This document shows, piece by piece, positions 8,340 through 17,436 of a stretch of 64,000 nucleotides of DNA; positions within the stretch are counted from its first letter, which is position 1, and each line of letters starts with the position of its first letter. Source of the DNA: WTGA01 sp965214055 (GTDB lineage: Bacteria; Pseudomonadota; Gammaproteobacteria; Arenicellales; Poriferihabitantaceae); the NCBI GenBank assembly GCA_965214055.1, contig OZ243931.1, positions 1,798,001 through 1,862,000 of the forward strand, given 5' to 3'. The notes beneath the pieces were generated by a model. It did no database searches. It was not told where the DNA came from and saw only the letters and a list, made by a program, of their open reading frames with translations. The position numbers and the translations under genes are program-made.

Positions 8340-9755
8340 TCAGGCAGCCAGACGGTGCCGATCATGATGCGTTTTCTCCGATTTTTGTACCATCCGGCCG
8401 AGGCGCTGCAGGTTGGCAGCAAGTATGGCCAGCCCGACGGTTCTCTCGAACCCGTCGGCTCCCTTCGCCCGGACTCTGTCAAGTCCGTGGTGCTCCAGGT
8501 GATTGATTGCTGACTCCACGGCCGGGTGCTGCTTGCGGGCTCGGGCAAAGACTTCTTCGGACTCCCGTTCCTGGTCCGCGGCATTCAGGCGGCCCTTTTT
8601 CGGCAAGGCCGCGGTGTCAAGCAGTTCGTCCAGACGCTTGCGGTTCGCCGGGCTGTGAAAGCCCCGGTCAAAGCTGCATTCCCGCAGGTCCGGGTGCATC
8701 TTTTGGCAGGACTCAATCAGGGGAACCGCTACATCTATATCCCCGCCTTGCCACATAATCTGGTAATCCAGCACAAACTGGTACTGGTCCTCGACAATGG
8801 CCAGGGGAACCCCGAGTTCCACCACACGCCCCGCCTTGCCTTTCGATATCCACCGGGTATGCTCCTCGAATACCGAAAAGGTTTTCTCGGAATGCTCAAT
8901 CGTTTCGCCCTGTAACACCCGGCGGTCGATCTGGTTGGTAAACTTGTGGACAAACCACAGAAATTTGCGGATCTTCTCCATCCGGGCGGCACTTGCCCCG
9001 GCTTCCTCCAGGGCAACCCGGGATAACTCCGCTTTCCCGGCCATTTTCCGACAGGTCTTCAGATACTTCACCACCTGCTTCGGTCGTTTCTTCCAGAACC
9101 GAGCCGTGGAGACCCCATTGAACCGCTTGCGTACCTGTTTGGTCAGGTGCTGCCGCCAACCTTTCACATCATGCAATTCACAGGCCTTGCTGGTTTCGCG
9201 GATCAGGCAGCGAGTGGAATCCAACAGGAGGTTGAAATCAGTCGGGTAGTGGACATCCGTCTCCACCACGAAACTATCGCATCGCCCGGCCAACGTTTCT
9301 CCAGGCTTTTTTTTTGCGACCGCATGCCCCGTGGAAACCACCAGTTGGTTCACCTTGACCAGCACCTCGGGGCGTAACAGGCTGACATTGTCGATGACCT
9401 GCTGGAGCTTGTAGGAAGCATGGATCGTCCCGTGACCCAGAAAGGCCCGGATATCCGCATGCTTATTCACCAGCTCATGCAACCGGTCAAAGTCACAGTT
9501 CAATCCTTCTTTGAGTATTCCCATTACCAGAATGCTCCACAGGGTCATACCCGGGCGGCCATTGTTCAGGTCCACCCCGGGGAGCACCTCTTGCTCCAGC
9601 AATTCAAACAGGGCGGTGCGGGTGGTTTCATCGGCATAGAGATGTTGCAGTCCCAGCAACAGGGCAGGAATATCATCTCGTGACCTTGGATCAAGCTGGA
9701 TATCCTCGATGGACAAGGCGCCGATCTCGGCCTGGAAGTGGAAGACGTTTCGCAT
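8340..9755 (-). CDS. IS transposase, ISNCY-like DDE family
   Basis: 471 residues, apparently full length. Acidic-triad candidates are CDSFVVETDVHYPTD (first Asp region, about residue 180), SFDRGFHSPANR (second Asp, about residue 375) and the C-terminal ESAINHLEHHGLDR (Glu, about 430). That ending, followed by GLAILAANLQRLG, is characteristic of the ISNCY/ISDol1-type transposases I know; the group assignment is from memory. The enzyme would bind the terminal repeats and cut and join DNA ends. No frameshift or stop is visible, so the element may be active. The start is MRNVFHFQAE, just inside the right end of the element. Confidence 0.85.
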   Translation of the reverse strand: MRNVFHFQAEIGALSIEDIQLDPRSRDDIPALLLGLQHLYADETTRTALFELLEQEVLPGVDLNNGRPGMTLWSILVMGILKEGLNCDFDRLHELVNKHADIRAFLGHGTIHASYKLQQVIDNVSLLRPEVLVKVNQLVVSTGHAVAKKKPGETLAGRCDSFVVETDVHYPTDFNLLLDSTRCLIRETSKACELHDVKGWRQHLTKQVRKRFNGVSTARFWKKRPKQVVKYLKTCRKMAGKAELSRVALEEAGASAARMEKIRKFLWFVHKFTNQIDRRVLQGETIEHSEKTFSVFEEHTRWISKGKAGRVVELGVPLAIVEDQYQFVLDYQIMWQGGDIDVAVPLIESCQKMHPDLRECSFDRGFHSPANRKRLDELLDTAALPKKGRLNAADQERESEEVFARARKQHPAVESAINHLEHHGLDRVRAKGADGFERTVGLAILAANLQRLGRMVQKSEKTHHDRHRLAA

Positions 9756-9908
9756 AATGGAAAAACAAAAGAAAAGTGAGGATGGAGAAGGCGAAGATTC
9801 GACAAAAAGGGCCTATACTGCCCGTATTTTACCATAAACCGCCCTTCTTGGGGGAATCTTCGAGCAAAAACCCGAAAATAATCCTTTTAAATCAACATAC
9901 TATCGTTG

Positions 9909-9934
9909 ATCTGGGGTTTTCTGGCAAACACTAA
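9909..9934 (-). repeat. IS right terminal inverted repeat
   Basis: Reverse complement reads TTAGTGTTTGCCAGAAAACC and continues CCAGAT, matching the left end at 8134. It lies ~150 bp upstream of the transposase start. Confidence 0.8.
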
Positions 9935-10038
9935 CTCGGGTGAAACAACGCAGGTTCCGACAGGGCGGGCCATCGCGATCAAAGGAAAGCGGGTTTCCCG
10001 TAAGATCGGTTACAACGGATACTACATTGTGCTGGAAC

Positions 10039-10374
10039 GTGCCGTTCGATGACGATGCTCTTCTGCAGCGGATGACGACGACCATCGTGGATGCGGTTGA
10101 TCCCGAAAAGGTGATCCTTTTCGGTTCTCGCGCCCTTGGCGATGCCGAGGAGGACTCGGATTTCGATCTGTTGGTCATTGAGGCGGAACCCTTCGGGCCA
10201 GGCCGGGACCGCGGTGCTCAAGAGACACGCCTGTGGCGCGCACTCGCGAAATTTCACGTTCCGAAGGATATCCTGGTTTACAGCCTGGAAGAGGCCGACC
10301 ACTGGCGCGATTCCCTCAATCATGTGCTGGCGCGCGCGCTTCGCGAAGGCAGGGTGCTCTACGAACGCCCTTGA
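10039..10374 (+). CDS. MNT-type nucleotidyltransferase domain protein
   Basis: A minimal nucleotidyltransferase with GSRALGD followed by DSDFDLLV, the G-S-x10-D-x-D metal/nucleotide-binding signature of the polymerase-beta-like fold. The frame is open back to a GTG at 9940, only 5 bp from the IS end, but homologues start close to the VPFDDDALLQRM region, so I take GTG 10039 (111 residues). ATG 10072 is an alternative (100 residues). Such proteins usually pair with a HEPN protein as a toxin-antitoxin (MNT-HEPN) module; no HEPN gene is visible next to it, so it is an orphan or the partner was lost with the IS insertion. Substrate unknown; AMP transfer to a partner protein is known for the family. 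Confidence 0.7.
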   Translation: MPFDDDALLQRMTTTIVDAVDPEKVILFGSRALGDAEEDSDFDLLVIEAEPFGPGRDRGAQETRLWRALAKFHVPKDILVYSLEEADHWRDSLNHVLARALREGRVLYERP

Positions 10375-10420
10375 GCCGGCGCGGGAACTGGGAACTGGTG
10401 GGTGCGGCGGAGAGAGACCT

Positions 10421-10444
10421 CCCGGCCTGAAAGCGGGTTTTTTT
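10421..10444 (+). terminator. Candidate terminator after the nucleotidyltransferase gene
   Basis: CCCG and CGGG arms around a 9-nt loop are followed by a run of seven T. The stem is short, so efficiency is doubtful. Confidence 0.45.
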
Positions 10445-10467
10445 ACCTTTGGGAATTTTCGGAATAT

Positions 10468-11517
10468 TCAGAAGTGTGCCGATTCATTTCCCAGCAACCG
10501 GTTTAGCTCACCCCGACTGAATTTGAATTCACCATTGCCCAGAATAATGTGGTTTTCCACAAACCACTGCTTCAACGGTTCCAACGGGGGTTTTTCCAGG
10601 TTTTTCTGCAACAGCCCCAATACCCGGGAAAGGTGTTTGAGGTAGGTCGGTTTATTGTCCCGCAACCACAACCTGGTAAATATCCCGGCGACCTTGCAAT
10701 GCCGCTGTGCACCCCAGACCACATAATGATGCGCGAAGTCCTGCCGGTCCAATTCGGGACGTTCCTCCAGGTAGCGCTCGAAAAGGGCATTAACCAGTTT
10801 TTCATCCAGATCCCGGCGGGCATCTTCCAGCAGGGAAACCACATCATAGGCGGGTGACCCGGTCAGGGCATCCTGGTAATCGAGCAAAACACACTGGCCC
10901 TGTACCCGCATCAGGTTGTCCACATGATAATCCCGCACGACCAGGGTGGGCGGGAGATCGGGAAGGCCCTGGTAAATCGATTGCCAGGCCCGGTCATATC
11001 CGGATTCGCATTCGCGGCTTAACCTTGCTCCCCGGGTTGCGGGAAGATACCACTCGACGAACAAACGGGCCTCCCGCAACAGTTCTTCGAAGTGGTACTC
11101 ACCCAAATCTGCCCTGGCGATCTCCCGGTTTCCATGCAGTTTGAGGAGCACGGAAATCGCCTGGTCATACAGGTCCCTTTCATTCGAGCCGGATTGCAGC
11201 AGGGCCGTAAAGGTCGCGTCTCCAAGGTCTTCCATCAGGAGGAAGCCGCGCAGTGGATCCGACGCATGGATCGCCGGGACCCGGATGCCGGCGCTGTCCA
11301 GAATATCCGTTACCTGCACAAACGCCCGGGCATTTTCCTGTTCAGGTGGAGCATCCATGAGCATGGCGGATTCCCCGGCCCGGGTGAGTCGGTAATAACA
11401 CCGGAATGACGCGTCCGGGACCAGGGGGAGAATCCGTGCATCGCTCCACCCGCAACCCGCGATAAATGCATTTCGCAAGGTCTCCCGGTTGGCCGGCATG
11501 CCTGTTTTCCTATTCAA
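10468..11517 (-). CDS. amgK: Sugar kinase of the aminoglycoside-phosphotransferase fold (AmgK-like)
   Basis: 349 residues. A kinase fold with the Brenner motif RDYHVDNL at 195-202 and the metal-binding DYQD at 213-216; MEDLGD (95-100) lies in the hinge. AmgK phosphorylates N-acetylmuramate and N-acetylglucosamine at the anomeric position in the cell-wall recycling route that bypasses de novo UDP-MurNAc synthesis. The usual partner MurU is not next to it in this window; instead the gene overlaps glnD by 8 nt and is read after it. The start at MNRKTG or at the later MPANRET (ATG at 11499) is uncertain. AmgK is the closest family by length and motifs; another phosphotransferase substrate cannot be excluded. 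Confidence 0.75.
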   Translation of the reverse strand: MNRKTGMPANRETLRNAFIAGCGWSDARILPLVPDASFRCYYRLTRAGESAMLMDAPPEQENARAFVQVTDILDSAGIRVPAIHASDPLRGFLLMEDLGDATFTALLQSGSNERDLYDQAISVLLKLHGNREIARADLGEYHFEELLREARLFVEWYLPATRGARLSRECESGYDRAWQSIYQGLPDLPPTLVVRDYHVDNLMRVQGQCVLLDYQDALTGSPAYDVVSLLEDARRDLDEKLVNALFERYLEERPELDRQDFAHHYVVWGAQRHCKVAGIFTRLWLRDNKPTYLKHLSRVLGLLQKNLEKPPLEPLKQWFVENHIILGNGEFKFSRGELNRLLGNESAHF

Positions 11518-14158
11518 GGTTCTCGATGATCCGTTGTTTCAGCCGTTCCCGCTGTTGCGCATCGGTGACCGGGTTGCCGTCGCGGTCGGTGATGAAGAAA
11601 GTGTCCTCCGCCTTCTCCCCGACGGTAGAGACTTTTGCGGAGACCAGCTTGGTCTTGCACTCCAGCAGTGCCACGGAGACATGATAGAGCAGACCGGGAC
11701 GGTCCTGGGAAACGATTTCCATGGTGGTATGGTCCAATTCCAGGTTGTCGGAAAAACTGACCACGGTGGGGACTTTGAACTGCTTGAGTGCCCGGGGCAG
11801 GCTCCGGGACCGGGGCCGGTACTCGGCAGGTGGGTCCAGCAGGAATTTCTTCATTTCCGCCGCCAGGAAATCCAGTTCGCGCTGGTCCGGAAACGACTCG
11901 TCCTGCATCACCGTGACAAACACCAGGATCCCCAGCCCCGACCGGGTCTGGTGGATCCGGGCATCCAGGATGTCCAGGCCCAGGCTGTCGAGGGCACCCG
12001 TGCTGCGCAACAGCAGGTTTTCGGAGTCCGGTACGACGAAAAGCACCTGCAGGGCCTTGATTTCCGGCAGGAAACGGTTGGCCACCAGGGGCAGGTCCAG
12101 CAGTTTCGCCCGGTGAATCTCCCGGGCATGCCAGGCCCCGGTTTCCGGACCGTTGCGCAGGAAATATTCCTGGTCCAGCTGGTCCCACAACCGGGCCAGC
12201 CCGGATTCCGGAATCGAGTCCCCCACGATTTTTCGGATGGCCTGCTTTCGTTCCCCAATCCGTTGGCGGATTCCTTCCGCCCCCCCGATCCCGGTCCGCA
12301 GCCGCCGGGAAGTTGCGGTATACAGGCTGCTCAGCAACTGTCCTTTCCATTGTGACCACACCTTGGGGTTGGTTCCCCGGATATCGGCCACGGTGAGCAG
12401 GTAGAGGTTGTCCAGATGCTCCTGGTCCCCGACAAATTCGGCAAAGCGGTCAATAACCCTGGGGTCCGACGTGTCTTCGCGCTGGGCGGTCCAGGACATG
12501 ATCAGGTGGTTTCGGACCAGCCAGGCAACGAACCGCTTGTCGTATTCCGAGAATCCCAGGCGGGTGCACAGGGCAAGGGCAATTTTTTCGCCGGCTTCGG
12601 AATGGTCCTTGCCGCTGCCCTTTCCGATGTCATGGCAAAGCGCGGCCAGAAAAAGCCGTTCCCGGCGGTTCAACTGGCCCAGAATTGCACGCAGCACCGG
12701 GAATTCATCCTGGTACCGGTCGACCATCAGCCGGCGCAGGTTCCCGACTACAAACAGGGAATGGGCATCCACGGTGAAGATGTGGAACAGGTCGTGCTGC
12801 ATCTGCCCCACGATTTTTCCGAAAGCCGGGAAAAAGGCCCCCAGGACGCCGTAGGTATTCATGCGGCGCAGGGCGTGGGTCAGTCCTTCCTGGTATTGGA
12901 ATATCGACAGGAAGGTGTCCAGGTTCTCCGGGTCCTTCCGGTACGCCCCGTTGATGCGGTGCAGGCTGGCCCGAAGCTGCCGGATGGTGGTGGCCCGCAC
13001 CCCCTCCAGTTCCGGATGCTGCTGCATCACCAGGAACAGTTCCAGGATGGCCCCGGGGTGCTGTTCAAACACGGACGGGCTTGCGGTTTCCAGGTAGTGG
13101 CCAATGGCATTGAACCGGGCATTGATTCTTTTCGGTTTGGGAGTCCGGGGGTGCAGGATGGCCTCCTGGAAATGCTGCAGGGAGATTTCGTTCAGCAGTT
13201 CGACTTCCTTGACCGTACGGAAGTAGCGTTTCATCATCATCTCCACGGCCAGGTGGTCCCGGGTTTGCCGGTACCCCAGCTGGCTGGCCAGCTCTTTCTG
13301 GTAATCGAACAGCAATCGGTCTTCGCACCGGCCGGCAAGAATATGCAGGCCATTGCGCAGCCTCCACAGGAAATTCCGGGCCGTGATCAGCGCCCGGTAT
13401 TCCGGTTTGGTGAGGAATTCATGCTCCACCAGTTCGGCAAAATCCCCCGTTCCAAAATAACGATTGGCCACCCAGCTGATCATGTGCAGGTCCCGCAACC
13501 CCCCCGGGCTTTCCTTGATATTGGGTTCCAGGTTGTAGGCGGTATCGCTGAAATGAAGATGGCGGAGCTGTTTTTCCTCCAGCTTGGATTTGAAATAGAC
13601 GGCCGCGGGCCAGACCGTGTTGGCCCGCAGTTTCTGGTGCAGGGTCTCGAAGGACTCCGGATGTCCCACCACCAGCCGGGTTTCCATGAGATTGGTGATG
13701 ACGGACAGGTCTTTTTGGGCGATCGCGACACATTCCTCCAGGGTGCGGGCACTGTGCCCCACCTGGAGCCCGACATCCCAGCAGAACCGGATAAACAGGG
13801 CAATGGTCTCGGTCATTTCCGCAGACGGATGCCGTGGAAGCAGGATCAGCAGGTCGATATCGGATTCGAGGTTGAGTTCCCGGCGTCCATAGCCTCCTGC
13901 AGCAATCAGCAACGGGGTCTCCCGACGGTCCAGGTCCGGAAAAAATCGGTTCCAGTTCGTGGTCAGCAGCTGGTCGATGAGCCAGCTCAGGTGCTGGCCC
14001 AGGATCGTGGGGTTGCCGCCTTCAAGATGGTATTCCGTGAGGACGGTCTTGCCGTGCACCAGGATATCGTGGAACTCCTCCAGCGCGGATTTTCCGGTTT
14101 CCCGGCCGGTTTCCCCTGCTCCCGGAGGGAACAGCGCCGAGCGGGCCAGGCGACTCAT
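11510..14158 (-). CDS. glnD: Bifunctional PII uridylyltransferase / uridylyl-removing enzyme
   Basis: 882 residues, normal family length (E. coli about 890). Order of parts: nucleotidyltransferase domain with GGYGRRE (88-94) and SDID (99-102); a linker helical domain; an HD phosphohydrolase domain with CHDIGKG near residue 500; two ACT domains in the last ~180 residues that sense glutamine. The enzyme uridylylates PII proteins when glutamine is low and removes UMP when it is high, so it controls nitrogen assimilation. It follows map with a 37-nt gap and overlaps amgK. No defect is visible. Confidence 0.95.
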   Translation of the reverse strand: MSRLARSALFPPGAGETGRETGKSALEEFHDILVHGKTVLTEYHLEGGNPTILGQHLSWLIDQLLTTNWNRFFPDLDRRETPLLIAAGGYGRRELNLESDIDLLILLPRHPSAEMTETIALFIRFCWDVGLQVGHSARTLEECVAIAQKDLSVITNLMETRLVVGHPESFETLHQKLRANTVWPAAVYFKSKLEEKQLRHLHFSDTAYNLEPNIKESPGGLRDLHMISWVANRYFGTGDFAELVEHEFLTKPEYRALITARNFLWRLRNGLHILAGRCEDRLLFDYQKELASQLGYRQTRDHLAVEMMMKRYFRTVKEVELLNEISLQHFQEAILHPRTPKPKRINARFNAIGHYLETASPSVFEQHPGAILELFLVMQQHPELEGVRATTIRQLRASLHRINGAYRKDPENLDTFLSIFQYQEGLTHALRRMNTYGVLGAFFPAFGKIVGQMQHDLFHIFTVDAHSLFVVGNLRRLMVDRYQDEFPVLRAILGQLNRRERLFLAALCHDIGKGSGKDHSEAGEKIALALCTRLGFSEYDKRFVAWLVRNHLIMSWTAQREDTSDPRVIDRFAEFVGDQEHLDNLYLLTVADIRGTNPKVWSQWKGQLLSSLYTATSRRLRTGIGGAEGIRQRIGERKQAIRKIVGDSIPESGLARLWDQLDQEYFLRNGPETGAWHAREIHRAKLLDLPLVANRFLPEIKALQVLFVVPDSENLLLRSTGALDSLGLDILDARIHQTRSGLGILVFVTVMQDESFPDQRELDFLAAEMKKFLLDPPAEYRPRSRSLPRALKQFKVPTVVSFSDNLELDHTTMEIVSQDRPGLLYHVSVALLECKTKLVSAKVSTVGEKAEDTFFITDRDGNPVTDAQQRERLKQRIIENLE

Positions 14159-14195
14159 GTCCGGTCTGCCATGACGGGCCTGGGATACCGGGCGA

Positions 14196-14948
14196 TCAGG
14201 ACTGGGTCAGGATTTCATGGCCCGTGTCTGTGACCAGGATGGTATGTTCCCACTGGGCAGACAGGCTTCGGTCCCGGGTTACCACCGTCCAGTTGTCCTT
14301 CATCAGGCGGGTTTCCTTTTTGCCGGCATTCAACATGGGTTCAATGGTAAAGGTCATGCCGGAGCGGATCTGCAACCCGGTCCCCGGCGTTCCGTAATGC
14401 AGGACCTGGGGGTCTTCGTGGAAGCCCCGTCCGATGCCATGGCCGCAATATTCCCGGACCACCGAGAATCCGTTGCGTTCGGCGTGTTGCTGGATCACAT
14501 GCCCGATATCGCCGAGATGAACCCCCGGCCGGACCAGGTCAATGCCCCTGTGCATGGACTCGTAGCTGATCTGGCACAGTCTCTTCGCCCGGATGGACGG
14601 TTTTCCCACATAAAACATCCGGCTGGTATCGCCATGGAATTCGTCCTTGATGACGGTGACATCAATATTGATGATATCGCCGTTCTTCAGTTTCTTGTCC
14701 GATGGAATGCCATGGCAGATCACATGGTTGACGGACGTGCAGATGGATTTTGGAAAACCCCGGTAGTTCAGGGGTGCCGGGATTGCCTTCAGTTCCTCGA
14801 CAATGTAGCGGTGGCAGACCGTATTCAGGTAATCCGTGGTGACCCCTGGTTTGGTTTCGCCTTCAATCATGTCCAGCACCTGGGAGGCCAGACGTCCCGC
14901 AATCCGCATTTTTTCGATTTCTTCCGGGGTTTTGATGGAGATCGTCAT
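14196..14948 (-). CDS. map: Methionine aminopeptidase, type I
   Basis: 250 residues. All five metal ligands of the type I fold are present: D96, D107, H170, E203 and E234; the substrate histidine H79 is also there. It removes the initiator methionine from nascent proteins. There is no N-terminal zinc-finger extension. It is divergent from rpsB, the usual map/rpsB arrangement, and is followed by glnD on the same strand. The ~240 bp between the two genes must hold promoters for both. Confidence 0.96.
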   Translation of the reverse strand: MTISIKTPEEIEKMRIAGRLASQVLDMIEGETKPGVTTDYLNTVCHRYIVEELKAIPAPLNYRGFPKSICTSVNHVICHGIPSDKKLKNGDIINIDVTVIKDEFHGDTSRMFYVGKPSIRAKRLCQISYESMHRGIDLVRPGVHLGDIGHVIQQHAERNGFSVVREYCGHGIGRGFHEDPQVLHYGTPGTGLQIRSGMTFTIEPMLNAGKKETRLMKDNWTVVTRDRSLSAQWEHTILVTDTGHEILTQS

Positions 14949-15041
14949 AATTCAGGGGAATCGAGAAAGATTAATCAGCAATAGTCCCAAAATACGCTTT
15001 TTTCTTCAACTCTTTTTGGGTAAAATCCGCCGCCCTAAGTG

Positions 15042-15062
15042 CCGATACCCATAAGGTGTCGG
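15042..15062 (+). promoter_or_regulatory. Hairpin in rpsB leader
   Basis: An 8-bp stem (CCGATACC with GGTGTCGG, one G-T pair) around a 5-nt loop, 120 nt upstream of rpsB. A second possible stem pairs CCTGC (near 15100) with GCAGG (near 15131) around an inner TTCC/GGAA. Ribosomal protein S2 is known to repress its own mRNA through a structured leader in gammaproteobacteria; whether this is that element is inference. Confidence 0.4.
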
Positions 15063-15185
15063 TAGAAATCCGCACACGGTGATTATGTTCTCCCGGGTGC
15101 CTGCCACCATTCCGGAAAATTGGAAGGGAGCAGGTTGGTGAACAGTAGCCGTGGAGGCTGAACCCATTATACATCATCATTGATC

Positions 15186-16421
15186 ATGGCTGACATTACC
15201 ATGCGCCAGCTGCTCCAGGCGGGCGCGCACTTCGGACACCAGACCCGTTACTGGTCCCCCTCGATGGCACCGTATATTTTCGGTGACCGCAACAAAATCC
15301 ACATTATCAATCTCGACAAGACCCTGCCGATGCTGAAAGAGGCGGTGAATTACCTTGGGTCGGTGGCGGCGCAGGGTGGGACCATCCTGTTTGTAGGGAC
15401 CAAGCGGCCGGCCGGGAAAGTGGTTCGGGAGCAGGCCATGCGATGCGGGTCTCCCTGTGTGGATCACCGGTGGCTCGGTGGCATGCTGACCAACTACAAG
15501 ACGGTGAGCAATTCCATCACGCGGTTGAAGGACCTGGAACAACGCATTGAGTCCGGTGCCACCGCCAGTCTGAGCAAGAAGGAAAGCCTTTCCCTGGAAA
15601 GGGAAAGGGCAAAACTGGACCGGACACTTTCCGGCATCAAGGACATGGACGGACTCCCGGATGTGTTGTTTGTCATTGATGTCGAGCATGAATATATTGC
15701 GGTGGCAGAAGCCAACAAACTGGGGATACCGGTGGTGGCGGTGGTGGATTCGAACTGCAACCTCAAGGGAGTGGATTACGTGATTCCCGGAAATGATGAT
15801 TCCACCCGGGCGATTCGACTCTATCTGGAAGCCGCCGCGGACGCGATCATTGATGCCCGGGTTACGGCCGCCATTCATACCCCGATTCCCGGAGACGGGG
15901 AATATATCGAGGTGGACGGGTCCGGGGACGTCCTGGCATCCGGAGCTGTCCGGGCCAGGGGAGCGAAGCAAGCGGACGGGGATGCCACGGCGGAGTCCCA
16001 AAAAACCGATCCGGCAGAGGAAAAACCGGTGGTAAAAAAAGTGGTCAAGAAGAAAGTGACCCGAAAGGTCGCGGCGAAGAAACCGGTGACCCGAAAATCC
16101 GGCGACGGAGAAAACCCGGGTGCAACCGCTCCGGCTTCCGGGGACAGCAAGGCCGCGAAGGCGGGCCCGGACTCCCGGGAGGTGTCCCTTTCACAGACTG
16201 CCGCTGCAAAAGTGGAGGGAGTGGCGGCAGGCACGGTGAGCAAGAGCGGAGCTGTCCGGTTTTTGTGGGACGTTGAACGGTTGAGCCAAGGCCAGATCGC
16301 GAAAGTCCTGGATACCCGGGACCAGATGGTCCGGGATATTCTGATGGATTCCCGGGACAAGCTGGCAAGGCCTTTGGATGACGGGACTCCCCCATCGGCT
16401 GCGGAAGACATTTACAGTTGA
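15186..16421 (+). CDS. rpsB: Ribosomal protein S2 with long C-terminal extension
   Basis: 411 residues from the ATG at 15186 (MADITMRQLLQAGAHFGHQT). The first ~225 residues are an ordinary S2, ending in the DARVTAAI region after VIPGNDDSTRAIRLYLEAA. The remaining ~185 residues are not part of normal S2 (E. coli 241 residues): an Ala/Lys-rich low-complexity stretch with repeated KKVVKKKVTRK-like runs, then a predicted helical C-terminus around FLWDVERLSQGQIAKVLDTR. No stop or frameshift separates the two. No strong ribosome site is visible before the ATG. S2 sits on the back of the 30S subunit and recruits S1; the tail may add contacts. It is followed by tsf as usual. Confidence 0.93.
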   Translation: MADITMRQLLQAGAHFGHQTRYWSPSMAPYIFGDRNKIHIINLDKTLPMLKEAVNYLGSVAAQGGTILFVGTKRPAGKVVREQAMRCGSPCVDHRWLGGMLTNYKTVSNSITRLKDLEQRIESGATASLSKKESLSLERERAKLDRTLSGIKDMDGLPDVLFVIDVEHEYIAVAEANKLGIPVVAVVDSNCNLKGVDYVIPGNDDSTRAIRLYLEAAADAIIDARVTAAIHTPIPGDGEYIEVDGSGDVLASGAVRARGAKQADGDATAESQKTDPAEEKPVVKKVVKKKVTRKVAAKKPVTRKSGDGENPGATAPASGDSKAAKAGPDSREVSLSQTAAAKVEGVAAGTVSKSGAVRFLWDVERLSQGQIAKVLDTRDQMVRDILMDSRDKLARPLDDGTPPSAAEDIYS

Positions 16422-16493
16422 TCTCCCTCACCGCTTGACACCGACAAGCAAAACAAGGGCGTCCGCAAGGGGGTCCGCTACGGGGACAGGGGT

Positions 16494-16508
16494 CTCCGCA
16501 ACGCGGAG
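16494..16508 (+). promoter_or_regulatory. Hairpin between rpsB and tsf
   Basis: Perfect 6-bp stem CTCCGC/GCGGAG with AAC loop, in the 139-nt gap. No T-run follows, so an attenuator or RNA-processing site is more likely than a terminator. Function not known. Confidence 0.35.
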
Positions 16509-16560
16509 GATTCCCCCGGTGTTTCGCAGCCGCCCACGTCTGATACTCAGGAGTTGAATT

Positions 16561-17436
16561 ATGGTGATTACGGCAACACAAATCAAAGAACTAAGAGAGC
16601 GTACCGGGGCCGGGATGATGGATTGCAAGAAGGCCCTGACAGAAACCGGCGGTGACCTCGATCTGGCGATCGAGGAACTGCGGAAAAAAGGGGTGGCCGC
16701 GGCGCAGAAGAAAGCCAGCCGAATTGCGGCAGAAGGGGTGATTGTATCGGCGCAGAATGCACAAGCCAGCGTATTGGTGGAAGTCAACTGCGAAACCGAT
16801 TTCGTGGCCAAGGACGAATCATTCAAGGCCTTTTGCAGTCAGGTGGCCGCCACCGCTCTTCAGCATTCCCCCGCGGATGTCCACGCCCTGGCGGATTGTG
16901 TTCTCGGCAACGACGGGGAAACAACGGAAACGGTCCGCCAGAAGCTCATTGCCAAGGTGGGGGAGAATATCAGCGTCCGCCGGTTCGCCCGGATGGAAGC
17001 CGGGGGAGGCACCGTCAGTGGTTACCTGCATGGTTCCCGAATCGGGGTACTGGTCAAGCTGGTGAATGGGAGCCCTGAACTTGGCCGGGACCTGGCCATG
17101 CATGTGGCGGCAAGCCGGCCACTGTGTATTTCCGAGGAAGCCATGGACCCGGAGGTCCTGGAGAAGGAGAAGGCGATTTATACCGCCCAGGCTGAAGAAA
17201 GTGGCAAGCCCCCCCATATTGTGGAGAAAATGGTCCTGGGCCGGGTGAAAAAATTTCTCAAGGAAAACACGCTGATGCACCAGCCCTTCGTGAAAAATAC
17301 GGACCAGAGTGTGGCCGACCTGCTCGGGGAGACTGGAGCGTCGGTGGTTGCCATGGTCCGCCTCGAAGCCGGGGAAGGCATCGAAAAACGCAGCGACGAT
17401 TTTGTCTCCGAAGTGATGGCCCGGGCGGGTACCTGA
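16561..17436 (+). CDS. tsf: Translation elongation factor Ts
   Basis: 291 residues. The N-terminal UBA-like domain with LRERTGAGMMDCKKALTE (residues 10-27) and the TDFVAKDE core motif (about 80-87) that contacts EF-Tu are intact. It catalyses GDP release from EF-Tu during elongation. It lies downstream of rpsB and has a ribosome site AGGAG 7 nt before the ATG. The expected next gene, pyrH, is not here; frr follows after 213 nt. Confidence 0.97.
   Translation: MVITATQIKELRERTGAGMMDCKKALTETGGDLDLAIEELRKKGVAAAQKKASRIAAEGVIVSAQNAQASVLVEVNCETDFVAKDESFKAFCSQVAATALQHSPADVHALADCVLGNDGETTETVRQKLIAKVGENISVRRFARMEAGGGTVSGYLHGSRIGVLVKLVNGSPELGRDLAMHVAASRPLCISEEAMDPEVLEKEKAIYTAQAEESGKPPHIVEKMVLGRVKKFLKENTLMHQPFVKNTDQSVADLLGETGASVVAMVRLEAGEGIEKRSDDFVSEVMARAGT

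Larger units (their letters stand above)
8134..9934 (-). mobile_element. Insertion sequence, ISNCY-like (~1.8 kb)
   Basis: Bounded by imperfect terminal inverted repeats of about 26 bp: the left end begins TTAGTGTCTGAGAGAAAACC (8134 on) and the right end, read inwards, TTAGTGTTTGCCAGAAAACC (from 9934). One intact transposase gene occupies the minus strand. I see no clear target duplication in the flanks, so either the duplication has decayed or flanking sequence was rearranged. Noncoding ends are ~180 bp (left) and ~180 bp (right). It separates the A+T-rich defence island from host-like DNA and appears to have removed or displaced the head of the defence operon. Confidence 0.85.

Noticed and set aside
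12416..14233. 605-codon plus-strand open frame
   Set aside because: Antisense shadow of glnD.
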